Shown: piece after piece, positions 8,955 through 18,094 of the stretch
Numbering within the stretch: the stretch's first letter is position 1
How the letters are laid out: every line of letters starts with the position of its first letter
Assembly: GCF_040932435.1 (NCBI RefSeq)
Contig: NZ_JBFQGA010000003.1
Span: forward strand, 434,001-498,000
Reading direction: 5' to 3'
DNA: 64,000 bases
Source: Kluyvera sp040932435
Lineage (GTDB): Bacteria > Pseudomonadota > Gammaproteobacteria > Enterobacterales > Enterobacteriaceae
Program-made: the position numbers and the translations under genes
Notes under the pieces: generated by a model
What the model was told of the DNA's origin: nothing
Database searches by the model: none
What the model saw: the letters and a program-made list of their open reading frames with translations, nothing else

Positions 8955-9947
8955 TTACTCAATGACTACGACGATTTTGCCAACCTGGCCATTTGCTTCC
9001 ATATAGCGCTGTGCATCCGCAATCTCTTCAAGCGGGAATGTTTTATCAATCACCGGTTTCAGTTTGCCGGAACGTAAACCTTCGGTGACGAAGGATTTTG
9101 CGCGTGCCATTTTTTCTGGGTCCGTCGTGATTTCAAACAACTCATAACCACGCAGCGTGAGATGCTTGCCGAGAATATCAAAGACAGGTACAAGCATATC
9201 GCGGCTGTCGAGCGCACCATATTGGAAGAACATGCCTTGCGGTGCCATCACCTGGGTCAGTTTTGCCACGTCCGGACCGCCGACAGGATCAAAAACAATA
9301 TGAGCGCCCCTGCCAGCAGTCACATGATTAATTTCCGCCACCATATCCTGCTCAGCGGTAGCGATAACTGCGGCGGCACCGGCTTTCAGAAGCAGTTCAC
9401 TTTTTTCGGCGGTACGCGTAAGCGCGATGGGATTAGCGCCTAGCATGTTAGCTATCTGAATGGCAGCTAGGCCCACACTACTTGATGCCGCGCGGATCAC
9501 AACATTCTGACCAGCCTGAAGGTTGCCATATTCAACCAACGCGCCATATGCGGTGACATACATCATCCAGCTCGCAGCTGCCTCCTCGAAGGAAAGATTT
9601 TCAGGATGCTTTACCACAGCGTGTACTGGGGCATTGACCAATTCGCCGTACATGCCGTATTCATTAAACATAAAGGAAGGGATAACACTGACCCGATCGC
9701 CTCTGACAATCCCTTCAACATTCTCACCAACGGCCTGCACTACGCCAGAGGCCTCGTAACCCAGGCGTGCTGGGAATTCTGGTTCAATGACGTACTGACC
9801 GTTGCGGTACATAATTTCGGCACGGTTAATTCCAATCGCATGTACGCGAATTTGAACTTCACCGGCTGCCGGCGCAGGCACCTGGACATCTACAACTTCC
9901 AGCACTTCTGGACCACCGGTGCGGTTGAAGGTAACAACTTTAGACAT
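8955..9947 (-). CDS. MDR-type NADPH:quinone/enone oxidoreductase
   Basis: A 330-residue medium-chain dehydrogenase/reductase. The N-terminal GroES-like domain has GINRAEIMYRNG and LGYEASGVV, and the nucleotide-binding domain starts near residue 130 with RAASSSVGLAAIQ in place of a strict GxGxxG. The zinc ligands of alcohol dehydrogenases are missing, so a zinc-free quinone or alkenal reductase role is likely. It ends GQVGKIVVVIE, as in this family. It is probably co-transcribed with the MBL-fold gene downstream and controlled by the LysR gene located 149 bases upstream on the same strand. Confidence 0.85.
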   Translation of the reverse strand: MSKVVTFNRTGGPEVLEVVDVQVPAPAAGEVQIRVHAIGINRAEIMYRNGQYVIEPEFPARLGYEASGVVQAVGENVEGIVRGDRVSVIPSFMFNEYGMYGELVNAPVHAVVKHPENLSFEEAAASWMMYVTAYGALVEYGNLQAGQNVVIRAASSSVGLAAIQIANMLGANPIALTRTAEKSELLLKAGAAAVIATAEQDMVAEINHVTAGRGAHIVFDPVGGPDVAKLTQVMAPQGMFFQYGALDSRDMLVPVFDILGKHLTLRGYELFEITTDPEKMARAKSFVTEGLRSGKLKPVIDKTFPLEEIADAQRYMEANGQVGKIVVVIE

Positions 9948-10096
9948 ATTCAGCTCTCGTCAGTTAGCGGCAGGTCTTCAGAATAGTGTCGAAGACATGC
10001 CCGGTTCATTTACGAACAATCTACGCTGCTATAAACGCACCAAAAATAGCTGACAGGGAACTTCAGAATTAATTATCCGTTACCAATCTATCGGTT

Positions 10097-10987
10097 TCAG
10101 CGGATCTGAGCGGTTAGAACCTCACTGAACCAGTCGATAAAGACCCGTACTTTTGGCGGAAGGTAGCGCCGGTCCGGATACATCACCGAGACAGGCTTAG
10201 ACACCGGAGGATACTGCGTCAGAATCTCTTCAAGAGTCCCGGACGCGATATGGGGCGCTAGGGCATCAAAGGTAGCCTGAATAATGCCCAGACCAGCCAA
10301 GCCACAGGAAAGCAGAATATCTGAATTATCAACCAGCATGCTCCCCGCAGGACGCAGTGAAACGACATTACCGTCCTCAATAAATTTCCATTCCATCACG
10401 TCACGACTGTGGTCGCTAAAGAAGTTAATTGCGCGATGGTGCTCCAGTTCCGCAAGTGTTTCCGGACGTCCGTGTTGCTGCAGATAAGAGGGCGCTGCAC
10501 AGGTGACCATCCGGATTTCCCCAAGACGTCTGGAGATGAAACTTGAATCCTGAAGCACACCCAGCCGGACGAGACAGTCCACGCCTTCTGTGATCAAATC
10601 GGTTTTTTTATCGGATGAAACCAGCACGACTTCAATGTCGGGATACAGTGACTGGAAATGTTTGAGATGAGGAATAAGTATGGCATGTGCCAGCGACAGC
10701 GGAACATCAAGCCTGAGCCGCCCCTTGGGTGGAAGGGTCGGTGAAAAACTGGCGATCATGTCATTAACTTCAGCCAGTACGAGCTTGGCTCGATGATAAA
10801 ACGCTTCCCCTTCAGCAGTAACACTCAGTTTGCGGGTTGTACGATGGATGAGCTTCACGCCGAGGTCATCTTCTATCTGCAGTATCGCTTTGCTCACGGT
10901 GGGGCGATGAATCTGCAGAATGTCAGCGGCTCTAGTGAAGCTGCCCTGTTCAACAACCTGTATGAAAATATTAAGGTATTCAATCAT
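10097..10987 (-). CDS. LysR family transcriptional regulator
   Basis: An LTTR of 296 residues from the ATG at 10987 (300 from an in-frame GTG at 10999, which has a GGTG a few bases upstream; the choice is open). The HTH is FIQVVEQGSFTRAADILQIHRPTVSKAI, and the effector domain starts near residue 90. It belongs to the group common upstream of oxidoreductase genes. It lies just upstream of, and on the same strand as, the MDR and MBL-fold genes, which it probably regulates. The effector is not known. Confidence 0.88.
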   Translation of the reverse strand: MIEYLNIFIQVVEQGSFTRAADILQIHRPTVSKAILQIEDDLGVKLIHRTTRKLSVTAEGEAFYHRAKLVLAEVNDMIASFSPTLPPKGRLRLDVPLSLAHAILIPHLKHFQSLYPDIEVVLVSSDKKTDLITEGVDCLVRLGVLQDSSFISRRLGEIRMVTCAAPSYLQQHGRPETLAELEHHRAINFFSDHSRDVMEWKFIEDGNVVSLRPAGSMLVDNSDILLSCGLAGLGIIQATFDALAPHIASGTLEEILTQYPPVSKPVSVMYPDRRYLPPKVRVFIDWFSEVLTAQIR

Positions 10988-11229
10988 GTTGGAATGCACG
11001 TGATCACCAATCTTTATTTAGGCTGTTTTAAGCTGGCATTGTAAAGTAAACAATTCCGATGGGCATCCAGTTAAGACCTTTCAGGATTTCAACATACCCG
11101 CATCTGGCGCGGAGCGGACCGTCTGAAATGCCGCGCGGTCTGTATTGCGAGAAACGGACACTTTGGTTGGAATGAGGACACACGAATATTCTTGGTTTTC
11201 ACTGTTTTGACAACAGTAAAATTAGCAAT

Positions 11230-11772
11230 TTAAAGCGACTGAATAGTGGGTTTTAGACGGACTAACAAGCGTACATTTTTACTGCGGTATTCAACGTGGG
11301 TCTGGAACCGAAAACCAAATCTCTCAGCCAAATAATTTGAGCGCTGGTTATCTTCCGCAATAATACAGCACACCGGTGAGAGAAATGACTGGTCAGCCCA
11401 ACCTAAAATCGCGGCCAATGCTTCATTAGCATAACCCTTTCCGCGCATTTCCTTGATGATTGTCCATCCGGCCTCGGGGTATGTTAAGGCTGGCACGGTA
11501 TCGCGATGCGCATCCTGAAATCCAAACGCGCCAATGTACCGATGGGTGGCTTTTTCAAAAACAGCCCAGTAACCATAGCCTAACGCTTGCCAGTGGCCGA
11601 TGTAACGCAACAATCGGGCCCAAACTGCTTCTGATGTGGGCACTTCTCCACCATTTATCTTAACCATTTCTGGCTCGGTCCAGCATGCCTGAAGTGCCGG
11701 GAAATCTTCCAGCGTGAAATGTTTTAGAATTAAGCGATCTGTCTCTAACTGTGGTGCCTGCTGCAAAATCAT
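11230..11772 (-). CDS. GNAT acetyltransferase, RimJ/RimL-like
   Basis: A 180-residue acetyl-CoA-dependent N-acetyltransferase. It opens with LETDRLILKHFTLEDFPAL, the typical start of RimL/RimJ-like proteins, and has the acetyl-CoA loop in IIKEMRGKGYANEAL (residues about 111-125) and the late AERFGFRFQ segment. The acceptor could be a protein N-terminus or a small molecule. GAGG five bases before the second ATG (11772) supports that start; upstream ATGs at 11775 and 11793 are possible. It is a single gene. A small hairpin ACTGTT-TTGAC-AACAGT lies just past the stop. Confidence 0.85.
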   Translation of the reverse strand: MILQQAPQLETDRLILKHFTLEDFPALQACWTEPEMVKINGGEVPTSEAVWARLLRYIGHWQALGYGYWAVFEKATHRYIGAFGFQDAHRDTVPALTYPEAGWTIIKEMRGKGYANEALAAILGWADQSFLSPVCCIIAEDNQRSNYLAERFGFRFQTHVEYRSKNVRLLVRLKPTIQSL

Positions 11773-12074
11773 CATTACCTCTGCAATCATCAAGTTACAT
11801 TGCCTGATTTATTATGATAAATAGCATGAATCTCAGGCTATTAACATAAAATCAACAATGCATTTTTCCTGCAAAAAAGACACGAGTAGCGCGTCACAGC
11901 TGGCAATGGCTCAAAATAAAAAAAATAATCTGAAAGCAAAACTTCTGTCAGCATTCCCTAAATGAACCCTTAGCTTTTAGATTTCAAGCCTAAACAGGGG
12001 GTTCTGTTCTTAGCACGGAGCGGACGAGCTAACTGAGTTAAAGGTTAGCAGTGGGCGAACAGCGGGCGTTCGGA
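11773..12074. other. Intergenic region without a recognised gene
   Basis: AT-rich stretch of about 300 bases between same-strand genes. The only feature noted is a GGAGCGGAC motif at 12017-12025, shared with other gaps of this block. No gene or RNA was recognised. Confidence 0.5.
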
Positions 12075-12857
12075 TTAAGTGTTGGCAGTCATGGTCACAC
12101 GCTGTCTCCGAATCCTCCGTAGCAAGATGAACTGCACAACCAGTGCGGCGAAAATAGCGGTAGCATAGGTTACGGTCAGGTTAAATGAGACGAGAAACTG
12201 ACTGAGCACCCAGAAGAAGATGGCAAAGCTAAACAGCCCGCCGACCAGTCCTCGCATAACCCGCTGAGCGGCTTCAAAGCCTGCCAGCACGTGAGCAAAT
12301 ACGGCCAGAATGACGGCCATAAACGGAAAAGAAGCGATAACACCGCTGACCTCGGCTCCCAGATAGGGCGCTGCCATCGTCACCCCCATAACCAGCAGGA
12401 CGATTAACAGAATCCTGAAAGGAATATCTCCGCGCGGGTGCGCTAGGGATGATTTAATGACCAGTGAACGAGGCATAAGCTTTAGCGCTGCCATCATCAC
12501 CGGAAGTGCAAGCACAAACAATCCTGTCTGCTTAATCCCGCTCAGTTGAAGAAGAGCAGCAGCCAAGATAAAGGTGGACGTTGCAGCGAATAGCGCTGGC
12601 AACCAGCCACGTCGTGCAAGTCGACAGTATGCGACCGCAAAAGAAGCCTGAGCAATGGTTGCAGCCAGTGAACCAGTGGTGGCGCTGGCTGCAAACTCTT
12701 TCCCATGCTCAAGCGCCAGGAATAAGGAGATCGGCCCTGATGTCAGCGGCAGGCCGACAAGTAATCCGCCCACTGTCTCCCCCCATTTTCTGCTGGCCAG
12801 CGTCGAAAGGAGCATCAGAACCGGCGTGAAAACCAGCTTAAAGAAAAGTAGCGTCAT
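12075..12857 (-). CDS. Integral membrane protein of unknown function
   Basis: A 260-residue hydrophobic protein with about eight predicted membrane segments and no recognised catalytic motif. It starts MTLLFFKLVFTPVLMLLSTLA and carries a GETVGGLLVGLPLTSGPISLFLALE stretch resembling a small transporter or permease core. The start at 12857 is chosen because the stop of the upstream LysE-type gene ends two bases earlier (TAATATG), which implies translational coupling; a longer frame to 13007 would overlap that gene out of frame. The pairing suggests a shared export function under the divergent LysR regulator. Confidence 0.7.
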   Translation of the reverse strand: MTLLFFKLVFTPVLMLLSTLASRKWGETVGGLLVGLPLTSGPISLFLALEHGKEFAASATTGSLAATIAQASFAVAYCRLARRGWLPALFAATSTFILAAALLQLSGIKQTGLFVLALPVMMAALKLMPRSLVIKSSLAHPRGDIPFRILLIVLLVMGVTMAAPYLGAEVSGVIASFPFMAVILAVFAHVLAGFEAAQRVMRGLVGGLFSFAIFFWVLSQFLVSFNLTVTYATAIFAALVVQFILLRRIRRQRVTMTANT

Positions 12858-12858
12858 A

Positions 12859-13470
12859 TTAGCCCCGGATCTGCATCGCCGCGCCGACCGCCATGAACAC
12901 ACCACCACAGACCCGGTTAAAGCGTCGTCCGGCGCGTACAAGCCACGGGCGGATTCTGTTAGCGGCAATTGCGCAAGCGTACTCTGCCCAGAACTCGGTA
13001 AAAGCATAGGTCAGCGCAATAGCAACAAACTGAAGAACGAGACTCCGATCCGGGGCGATGAACTGCGGAATGACCGCGGTGAAAAAGAGTAACGCCTTCG
13101 GGTTGGTAGCCGCAGAGAAAAATCCCTGGCGGAACATCTGCTGCGGGTTTGCCTTGGTGATATGTGGGCCAGCGTCATTAGTCATCGGCGGCGAGCGCCA
13201 GAGCTTATACCCCAGAAAGGCGAGATACAGGCCGCCAACCACGCGGAGCACAGTCAGCCATTTCTCAGACGCCTGCAAAAGCGCGCCGATACCAAACATA
13301 CAAAGCCCAATTAGAAGCACAAAACCTATCAGACCGCCGGTGATTGTCACCAAAGCCTTACGAGTTCCGTGCATCGCGCCATGAGTCAGCACCAAAAGAC
13401 AGTTAGGCCCGGGGACCAGTGACATGCTAGCAGAGGTGACAAGAAACAAAAGCCAGGTAGTGAACAGCAT
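12859..13470 (-). CDS. LysE/RhtB family amino-acid exporter
   Basis: A 203-residue inner-membrane exporter with about six transmembrane segments. The family signature is visible near the N-terminus (VPGPNCLLVLTHGAMHG) with GGLYLAFLGYKLWRS in the middle and FFSAATNPKALLFFTAVIPQF further on. The family exports amino acids such as lysine, threonine, homoserine or cysteine; the substrate cannot be given here. GGAGCACCTC precedes the ATG. It is coupled to the downstream membrane protein and divergent from the LysR gene at 13580, the usual arrangement for LysR-controlled exporters. Confidence 0.9.
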   Translation of the reverse strand: MLFTTWLLFLVTSASMSLVPGPNCLLVLTHGAMHGTRKALVTITGGLIGFVLLIGLCMFGIGALLQASEKWLTVLRVVGGLYLAFLGYKLWRSPPMTNDAGPHITKANPQQMFRQGFFSAATNPKALLFFTAVIPQFIAPDRSLVLQFVAIALTYAFTEFWAEYACAIAANRIRPWLVRAGRRFNRVCGGVFMAVGAAMQIRG

Positions 13471-13548
13471 GAGGTGCTCCGAAGCGACAAGGGAAAGTTA
13501 TTGGCTTAGATAGTGATTTTCATGCGAGGGCCTGACAAATCATTTGTT

Positions 13549-13565
13549 TTCACATCACGTGTGAA
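13549..13565. promoter_or_regulatory. Perfect palindrome, candidate LysR operator
   Basis: TTCACA-TCACG-TGTGAA is a perfect inverted repeat (T-N11-A core) 15 bases before the LysR start and about 80 before the lysE-type start. It also resembles a degenerate CRP site (TGTGA-N6-TCACA reversed), so both readings are open. Confidence 0.5.
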
Positions 13566-13579
13566 TTATTCTCACGCAT

Positions 13580-14482
13580 ATGATATTTGACCGACTTCCT
13601 CCCTTGCAGACGCTGCGTGCTTTCGAAGCGGCAGGCCGCCTCTCCAGCATGACGCTAGCGGCAGCAGAACTGCACGTCACACATGGCGCGATAAGCCGTC
13701 AAATCCAGATGCTCGAAGAGCATCTGGGGGTTCGGCTTTTTCTCAGACTGACGCGTCAGATTATCCTGACAGAAGAAGGGGCTGAATTTCACCATGCGAT
13801 AACTCGAATCCTAGGTGAGTTGACGGGCGAATCTGAGCGGCTACGCGGCAGAAATCCCGCCATGAGTCTGCGAATAAGTACGGGCGTTTCATTTGCCAGT
13901 AAGTGGTTGGCGCCACGCCTTAGCCGACTTAAGGCGCGCTATCCGGAATTTGATGTGCATCTGGACGTGACTGACATCAATGCCGACCTCAACAACGGCC
14001 AGGTCGATGCAGCCATTCGCTACGGCAACGGTCGCTACCGGAATGCTTCAGCTGAACGCATCCTCGAAGAAACAGTGACTCCGGTCTGTAGTCCGGGTTA
14101 CCTCAGTGCACATAGTGGTCTGGCAGACATCAAGGCACTTTCGGGCTGCGTCCTTCTCCATGAAGACAGGATGCTGGCGAACTGGGAAGCCTGGTTTGCG
14201 ATGGTCGGAGAAAAAAATATTCGCTGCCATCAGGGCCCATCTTGGAGTCACGGCAGCATGGTGGCAGAGGCCGCTATCCGTGGCGAAGGTGTGGCGCTGG
14301 GGCGTAGTGTTCTGATTGCAGATGATATCGCTGCGGGCAGGCTAGTTGTTCCGTTTCCGCAGTACAAGCTGAAAGCCGAGCGAGGGTACGATTTGGTTTA
14401 TCGTACTGGCTCTCAGGATACCCCTAAAGTCCGGGCATTGAGGGAATGGCTTTCTGAAGAAATGCGCGCACTGGAAGAATAA
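13580..14482 (+). CDS. LysR family regulator, GcvA-like group
   Basis: A 300-residue LTTR. It opens MIFDRLPPLQTLRAFEAAGRL, the typical GcvA/AmpR-type start, with the HTH in TLAAAELHVTHGAISRQIQMLE, then an effector domain from about residue 92. It is divergent from the LysE-type exporter operon and probably its regulator. The ATG at 13580 lacks a clear Shine-Dalgarno sequence, and the palindrome at 13549-13565 lies immediately upstream. Confidence 0.9.
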   Translation: MIFDRLPPLQTLRAFEAAGRLSSMTLAAAELHVTHGAISRQIQMLEEHLGVRLFLRLTRQIILTEEGAEFHHAITRILGELTGESERLRGRNPAMSLRISTGVSFASKWLAPRLSRLKARYPEFDVHLDVTDINADLNNGQVDAAIRYGNGRYRNASAERILEETVTPVCSPGYLSAHSGLADIKALSGCVLLHEDRMLANWEAWFAMVGEKNIRCHQGPSWSHGSMVAEAAIRGEGVALGRSVLIADDIAAGRLVVPFPQYKLKAERGYDLVYRTGSQDTPKVRALREWLSEEMRALEE

Positions 14483-14569
14483 AATCTGATCCGGAGCCCC
14501 CAGATATGAGATATCTGAAGTGGTCTTTTTTGGCCGATGATACGGTCTTTGTTTCACGGCGGCGTATTT

Positions 14570-14605
14570 ATACTCAAATCTCCTGCAATGTGGGAGATTT
14601 GAGTA
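14570..14605. terminator. Bidirectional terminator-like hairpin
   Basis: ATACTCAAATCTCC and GGAGATTTGAGTAT form a perfect 14-bp stem with a loop of about 8 bases. It sits between the convergent LysR and DUF1254 genes. T-tracts are weak, so an operator role is not excluded. Confidence 0.6.
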
Positions 14606-14669
14606 TGGTTGTCCCTCATGAGCGAAAATCAGCCATTGTGAATGCTTAAACAAGGGGCTTTTGGTTGGT

Positions 14670-16133
14670 TTATTTGACCGTTTCAATTTTCGGTGGTTGC
14701 CAGGTACCATCCAGAATCGGCTGTTCTCCCCAGTAGGCACGGATGTAGAGTGACAGGTTTCCGTCGGGTGCCGGGAGCCAGTTATTCACTTTATCAACTG
14801 ATGGGCGAGTTTTACTTACGTAAAGAGTCAGTGAGCCGTCCTCGTTGTACTTCAGATTTTTATTTTTAGTTCCCAATGAAAAACGGTTCAGTTCATTTGG
14901 GCTAAAAAGATGCTTGCTGTTGTATAGCGTAAGTGACCAAAAGCCTTTAACAGGAGGAAGTTCGCCTTTCGCGAAGGTCACCGTGTAATCATGATCACCA
15001 GAAAGTTGTCCTCCGGCGGCATCGTTGTCGGTGTAGAAATACTGGGTTTCGTCCGGTTTGTTGTCGAACATGTTCGATTTAGAGGTGCCGGTACGGTTGT
15101 AATAATCTACGCCAAATTCGGCGTTGTTTTTGGACCGATTCCATCCATTTCCCGCGGGCACACCGTTATTCTTCCACTTAAAGAAATCCGCAATAACGGT
15201 CTTGTCCGTATTGACGGCAGCTTCATCCATCCATTTCCGGATTTCCGGGCTCTTCTTCCCAGCTTCAACCAGATGACGATACTGAGCATACATGGCTTCT
15301 TCACCAGGGAGTGGGGGCACTTTATCCAGCACGTTCGCGAATTGATCGAAGAATTTCTCCGGCACTACCCAACGTGTTTCACCTGCACTTGCATCCGGCT
15401 TATCCCCAATTGCCGGAATTTTCGAGTATTCAAAGGATTTCATTTTCCCGTCAAACTGACTTAGCGGGTAAGTCATAACCTCTTTGATAGGGCCCTGAAT
15501 TGCGACCCTGTCTTCAGGGGTATCATTCATCTGAATGCGAGGAATGATGTTAGCCATTTCAGTTGAAGACTGAATCACGCCGTTAAAGCCTTTTGGTGTT
15601 TCGCCTTTCCAATGGGGGCCGACGAGTAAATAAAAACCGGGCTTCGTTGCGTAGGGTTTGCCCACATTACCAATCTGATTGGTACGAGCATCATAGATGG
15701 CATAGACCCAGAATCGCTCGCCAAAATCGGGGACCTGTATAACAATCGGCTCTTTATCCAGCTCAAAGAAGCCCAGACCATAAGCCACATCCTGGTTTGG
15801 ACAGGTGACAAAAGTTTCCTCAGGTTTGATGTAGTCCGTCAGCATGCTGAGTTGGCCCATAGGCGCAACAGGCACCATCCCGCCGTTCAGCGCGGGATAA
15901 GGCGCCTTAGTAATGGTTTCACGACGATTGAACTGGTTCACCATTGGCCAGCCCCAGATGTAGGCCTGCTGTGCAATGGCCTTCACGTAAGATTCAGGCA
16001 TGGTCACATCCGGCGACGGCTGTGTTAACTGGTCAAACTGGGTCGGATGCGGGATAGTCAGCGGTGCCGTCTGCGCATACGCGCCAGCGTTAAGTGTCAG
16101 CGCAGTCAGCAGCGCAAGGTATCTTTTTTCCAT
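14670..16133 (-). CDS. Exported DUF1254/DUF1214 protein (copy 2 of tandem pair)
   Basis: A 487-residue protein with a cleavable signal peptide (MEKRYLALLTALTLNAGAYA), so periplasmic. The N-terminal half is DUF1254 (QAYIWGWPMVNQFNRR, then TCPNQDVAYGLGFFELDKEPIVIQ) and the C-terminal half DUF1214 (GFWSLTLYNSKHLF, YISKTRP-like segment, ILDGTWQPPKI end). The family is common in proteobacteria and its biochemical role is not established. It lies 12 bases downstream of a second, diverged member and is surely co-transcribed with it. AGAGAGATAAGCG precedes the start. Confidence 0.85.
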   Translation of the reverse strand: MEKRYLALLTALTLNAGAYAQTAPLTIPHPTQFDQLTQPSPDVTMPESYVKAIAQQAYIWGWPMVNQFNRRETITKAPYPALNGGMVPVAPMGQLSMLTDYIKPEETFVTCPNQDVAYGLGFFELDKEPIVIQVPDFGERFWVYAIYDARTNQIGNVGKPYATKPGFYLLVGPHWKGETPKGFNGVIQSSTEMANIIPRIQMNDTPEDRVAIQGPIKEVMTYPLSQFDGKMKSFEYSKIPAIGDKPDASAGETRWVVPEKFFDQFANVLDKVPPLPGEEAMYAQYRHLVEAGKKSPEIRKWMDEAAVNTDKTVIADFFKWKNNGVPAGNGWNRSKNNAEFGVDYYNRTGTSKSNMFDNKPDETQYFYTDNDAAGGQLSGDHDYTVTFAKGELPPVKGFWSLTLYNSKHLFSPNELNRFSLGTKNKNLKYNEDGSLTLYVSKTRPSVDKVNNWLPAPDGNLSLYIRAYWGEQPILDGTWQPPKIETVK

Positions 16134-16145
16134 CGCTTATCTCTC

Positions 16146-17624
16146 TTATTTATTGGTCTGAACCAGATCGTCTGGAACCCAGGTCTGATCGTAGAATCCG
16201 TCTTCGGTGCCGTAGAGGCGCAGCGCAACTAGGAAGTTACGATCGGGTACCGTTTTAATAAATGCGCTGTCCGCTACGCCATCCGGTTTGCTCGGGCCAA
16301 ACCACAAATCGATAGAGCCGTCATCATTTTTAGGAATGTTGTAGTAGCCGTTGGTCGATGGCAGAAGCTGGTCAGTTTCCGGCATAGTCCCATCGGTGAT
16401 GTTATAGGCCGTCACCGCCCAGAACAGCGCAGCAGGCGGGTTCGGCGGCAGGTGCAGCTTGTAGGTGTTGCTGCCGTCGAGGAATTTCCCGGTGTTGTCT
16501 TTAGTCGCGAAAGGATATTTCGATCCCGCCCCCGTGGTGTGCATCACCATCGCTGCCGCGCTGGAGTAGGCAATCTGGAAGAAGGCCGCGCGCTGGTTAG
16601 CATCCAATGTGCCGTACTGCATCCACTCGGCTGTTGCGCCTGCCCATGACGTCTCCCACTGTCTGTCTTTGTAATACAGCTGACGTTGGTCGTCGCGCCC
16701 AACCTGTCGACGCGCCAGAATCATCCGCGGCGCCGTTGCTACCGCTTTGTTGAGCATCTCCTGTTGCTTCGCCGTTGGGGTGAACGGCTTGCCTTTTACG
16801 ATCCCGATGCTTAACAGTGCACTGCGCGTTTCATCTGGAATTGCTGTTAAGGGCTCATAGTCCACAAAGGTTTTCAGCTTCTGCCAGTAGCTGGCGTCCG
16901 TTGGATACATCATATTGACGCGCTTACCGCTGGCGTCCGGGAACTGCATTGGTTTGACTTCTTTCTCAACGTCCCAGAGCGGATAAATACGTGTCGTTTC
17001 GGCATTTTTTACCGCCGGAACTGGATCAGGTTTGCCGTCCCCTTTACCCATAATGGTTCGGAAGAAAAGAAATACGTTGTAGGTTGATGATTTAAAAACA
17101 TAATAACCTTGTGGAACCGGACCTTCATAATCAGGTGGTAGCAGGAGGTATAATCCGCCACGGGCACGGTCTGGGCCAATGGCGCCCACGTCAGTGATTG
17201 TTTTCTGGAAGAAGTCTGTAAACATCCCGATCACATTCGCCGGGGCTTTAATCACCAGCGGGCCTGTCTCTTTTAGATCCAGATAACTCATGGAATAAAT
17301 CACATCACCATTTGGTGTAGGCACAACAGCCCGGCTGTCCATACGCTCTTTCCAGATGGGCAGGACGTTATAACCTTTACCGAACGCAGACTCGGAACCG
17401 TCGCGCAGACCGATGGTGTTCAAAAGAGGTAACGTTTGAATATACGCTTGGATAGCATCCTGATAATACAGATCGTCGCTGAGCGACTGAGCTTCATCCT
17501 GAGCCAGCCAGTTGCCATTATTAATTTGTTTCATCAATGGTGAAAGGGGGGCATCGGCAGCGTAAACGTGCTGGGAGAAAGTTAATGCCAGCAAGACTGC
17601 AGATGTTATGACGTGATCTTTCAT
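16146..17624 (-). CDS. Exported DUF1254/DUF1214 protein (copy 1 of tandem pair)
   Basis: A 492-residue periplasmic protein with a signal peptide MKDHVITSAVLLALTFSQHVYA. DUF1254 covers residues about 60-190 (TPNGDVIYSMSYLDLKETGP) and DUF1214 the C-terminus (ALFWAVTAYNITDGTMPETDQLLPS, then DQTWVPDDL). It is only weakly similar to the downstream copy, so the duplication is old. GGAAAGCC precedes the ATG. The function is unknown. The MscS-type gene runs in the opposite direction 470 bases away. Confidence 0.85.
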   Translation of the reverse strand: MKDHVITSAVLLALTFSQHVYAADAPLSPLMKQINNGNWLAQDEAQSLSDDLYYQDAIQAYIQTLPLLNTIGLRDGSESAFGKGYNVLPIWKERMDSRAVVPTPNGDVIYSMSYLDLKETGPLVIKAPANVIGMFTDFFQKTITDVGAIGPDRARGGLYLLLPPDYEGPVPQGYYVFKSSTYNVFLFFRTIMGKGDGKPDPVPAVKNAETTRIYPLWDVEKEVKPMQFPDASGKRVNMMYPTDASYWQKLKTFVDYEPLTAIPDETRSALLSIGIVKGKPFTPTAKQQEMLNKAVATAPRMILARRQVGRDDQRQLYYKDRQWETSWAGATAEWMQYGTLDANQRAAFFQIAYSSAAAMVMHTTGAGSKYPFATKDNTGKFLDGSNTYKLHLPPNPPAALFWAVTAYNITDGTMPETDQLLPSTNGYYNIPKNDDGSIDLWFGPSKPDGVADSAFIKTVPDRNFLVALRLYGTEDGFYDQTWVPDDLVQTNK

Positions 17625-18094
17625 AAGGCTTTCCTGAATGAGTAAGCGGAAAGACCAGCGATATATGTCTTAAGCCTGAAGCATATCCTCGGCTGGCACT
17701 GAGTATGTCGAATGCCTTTTAAGGATAGTTAAAGATACAAACATGTAACCTTTAGAATTGTTTATTAATAAATTAGGGAAACGAACATAGACAGAATCCT
17801 GCGCTGGTAGACACCCGACCCAGACGGGCCGACCTTGTCTGTATGTGAAATGTTTATGTCTACGTTTAGCAGAAACCGGACCAGTTTTTGCGGAGAGAAC
17901 CCGGGGCGAGCAGCATGCGGAACTTAGTTTTTAATTAACCATTAAATTCCTGCCTAGCTAATCCATTAAACCGTCATGGTCATACTTTCCATTGCAGAAG
18001 TGAACAGCTGGTCTATGCTCAGAAAATGCGGAGGGCTGTCGACGCGCGGGTTGCTTGAATAATAATGATAATTTCACATTACGCGGTGGTGGGT
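17625..18094. other. Intergenic region without a recognised gene
   Basis: About 470 bases between the divergent DUF1254 pair and the MscS-type gene, AT-rich around 17730-17790 and 17920-17960, where promoters are likely. A loose inverted repeat CCAGCGATAT...ATCCTCGGCTGG lies at about 17655-17697. No gene or known RNA was seen. Confidence 0.5.
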
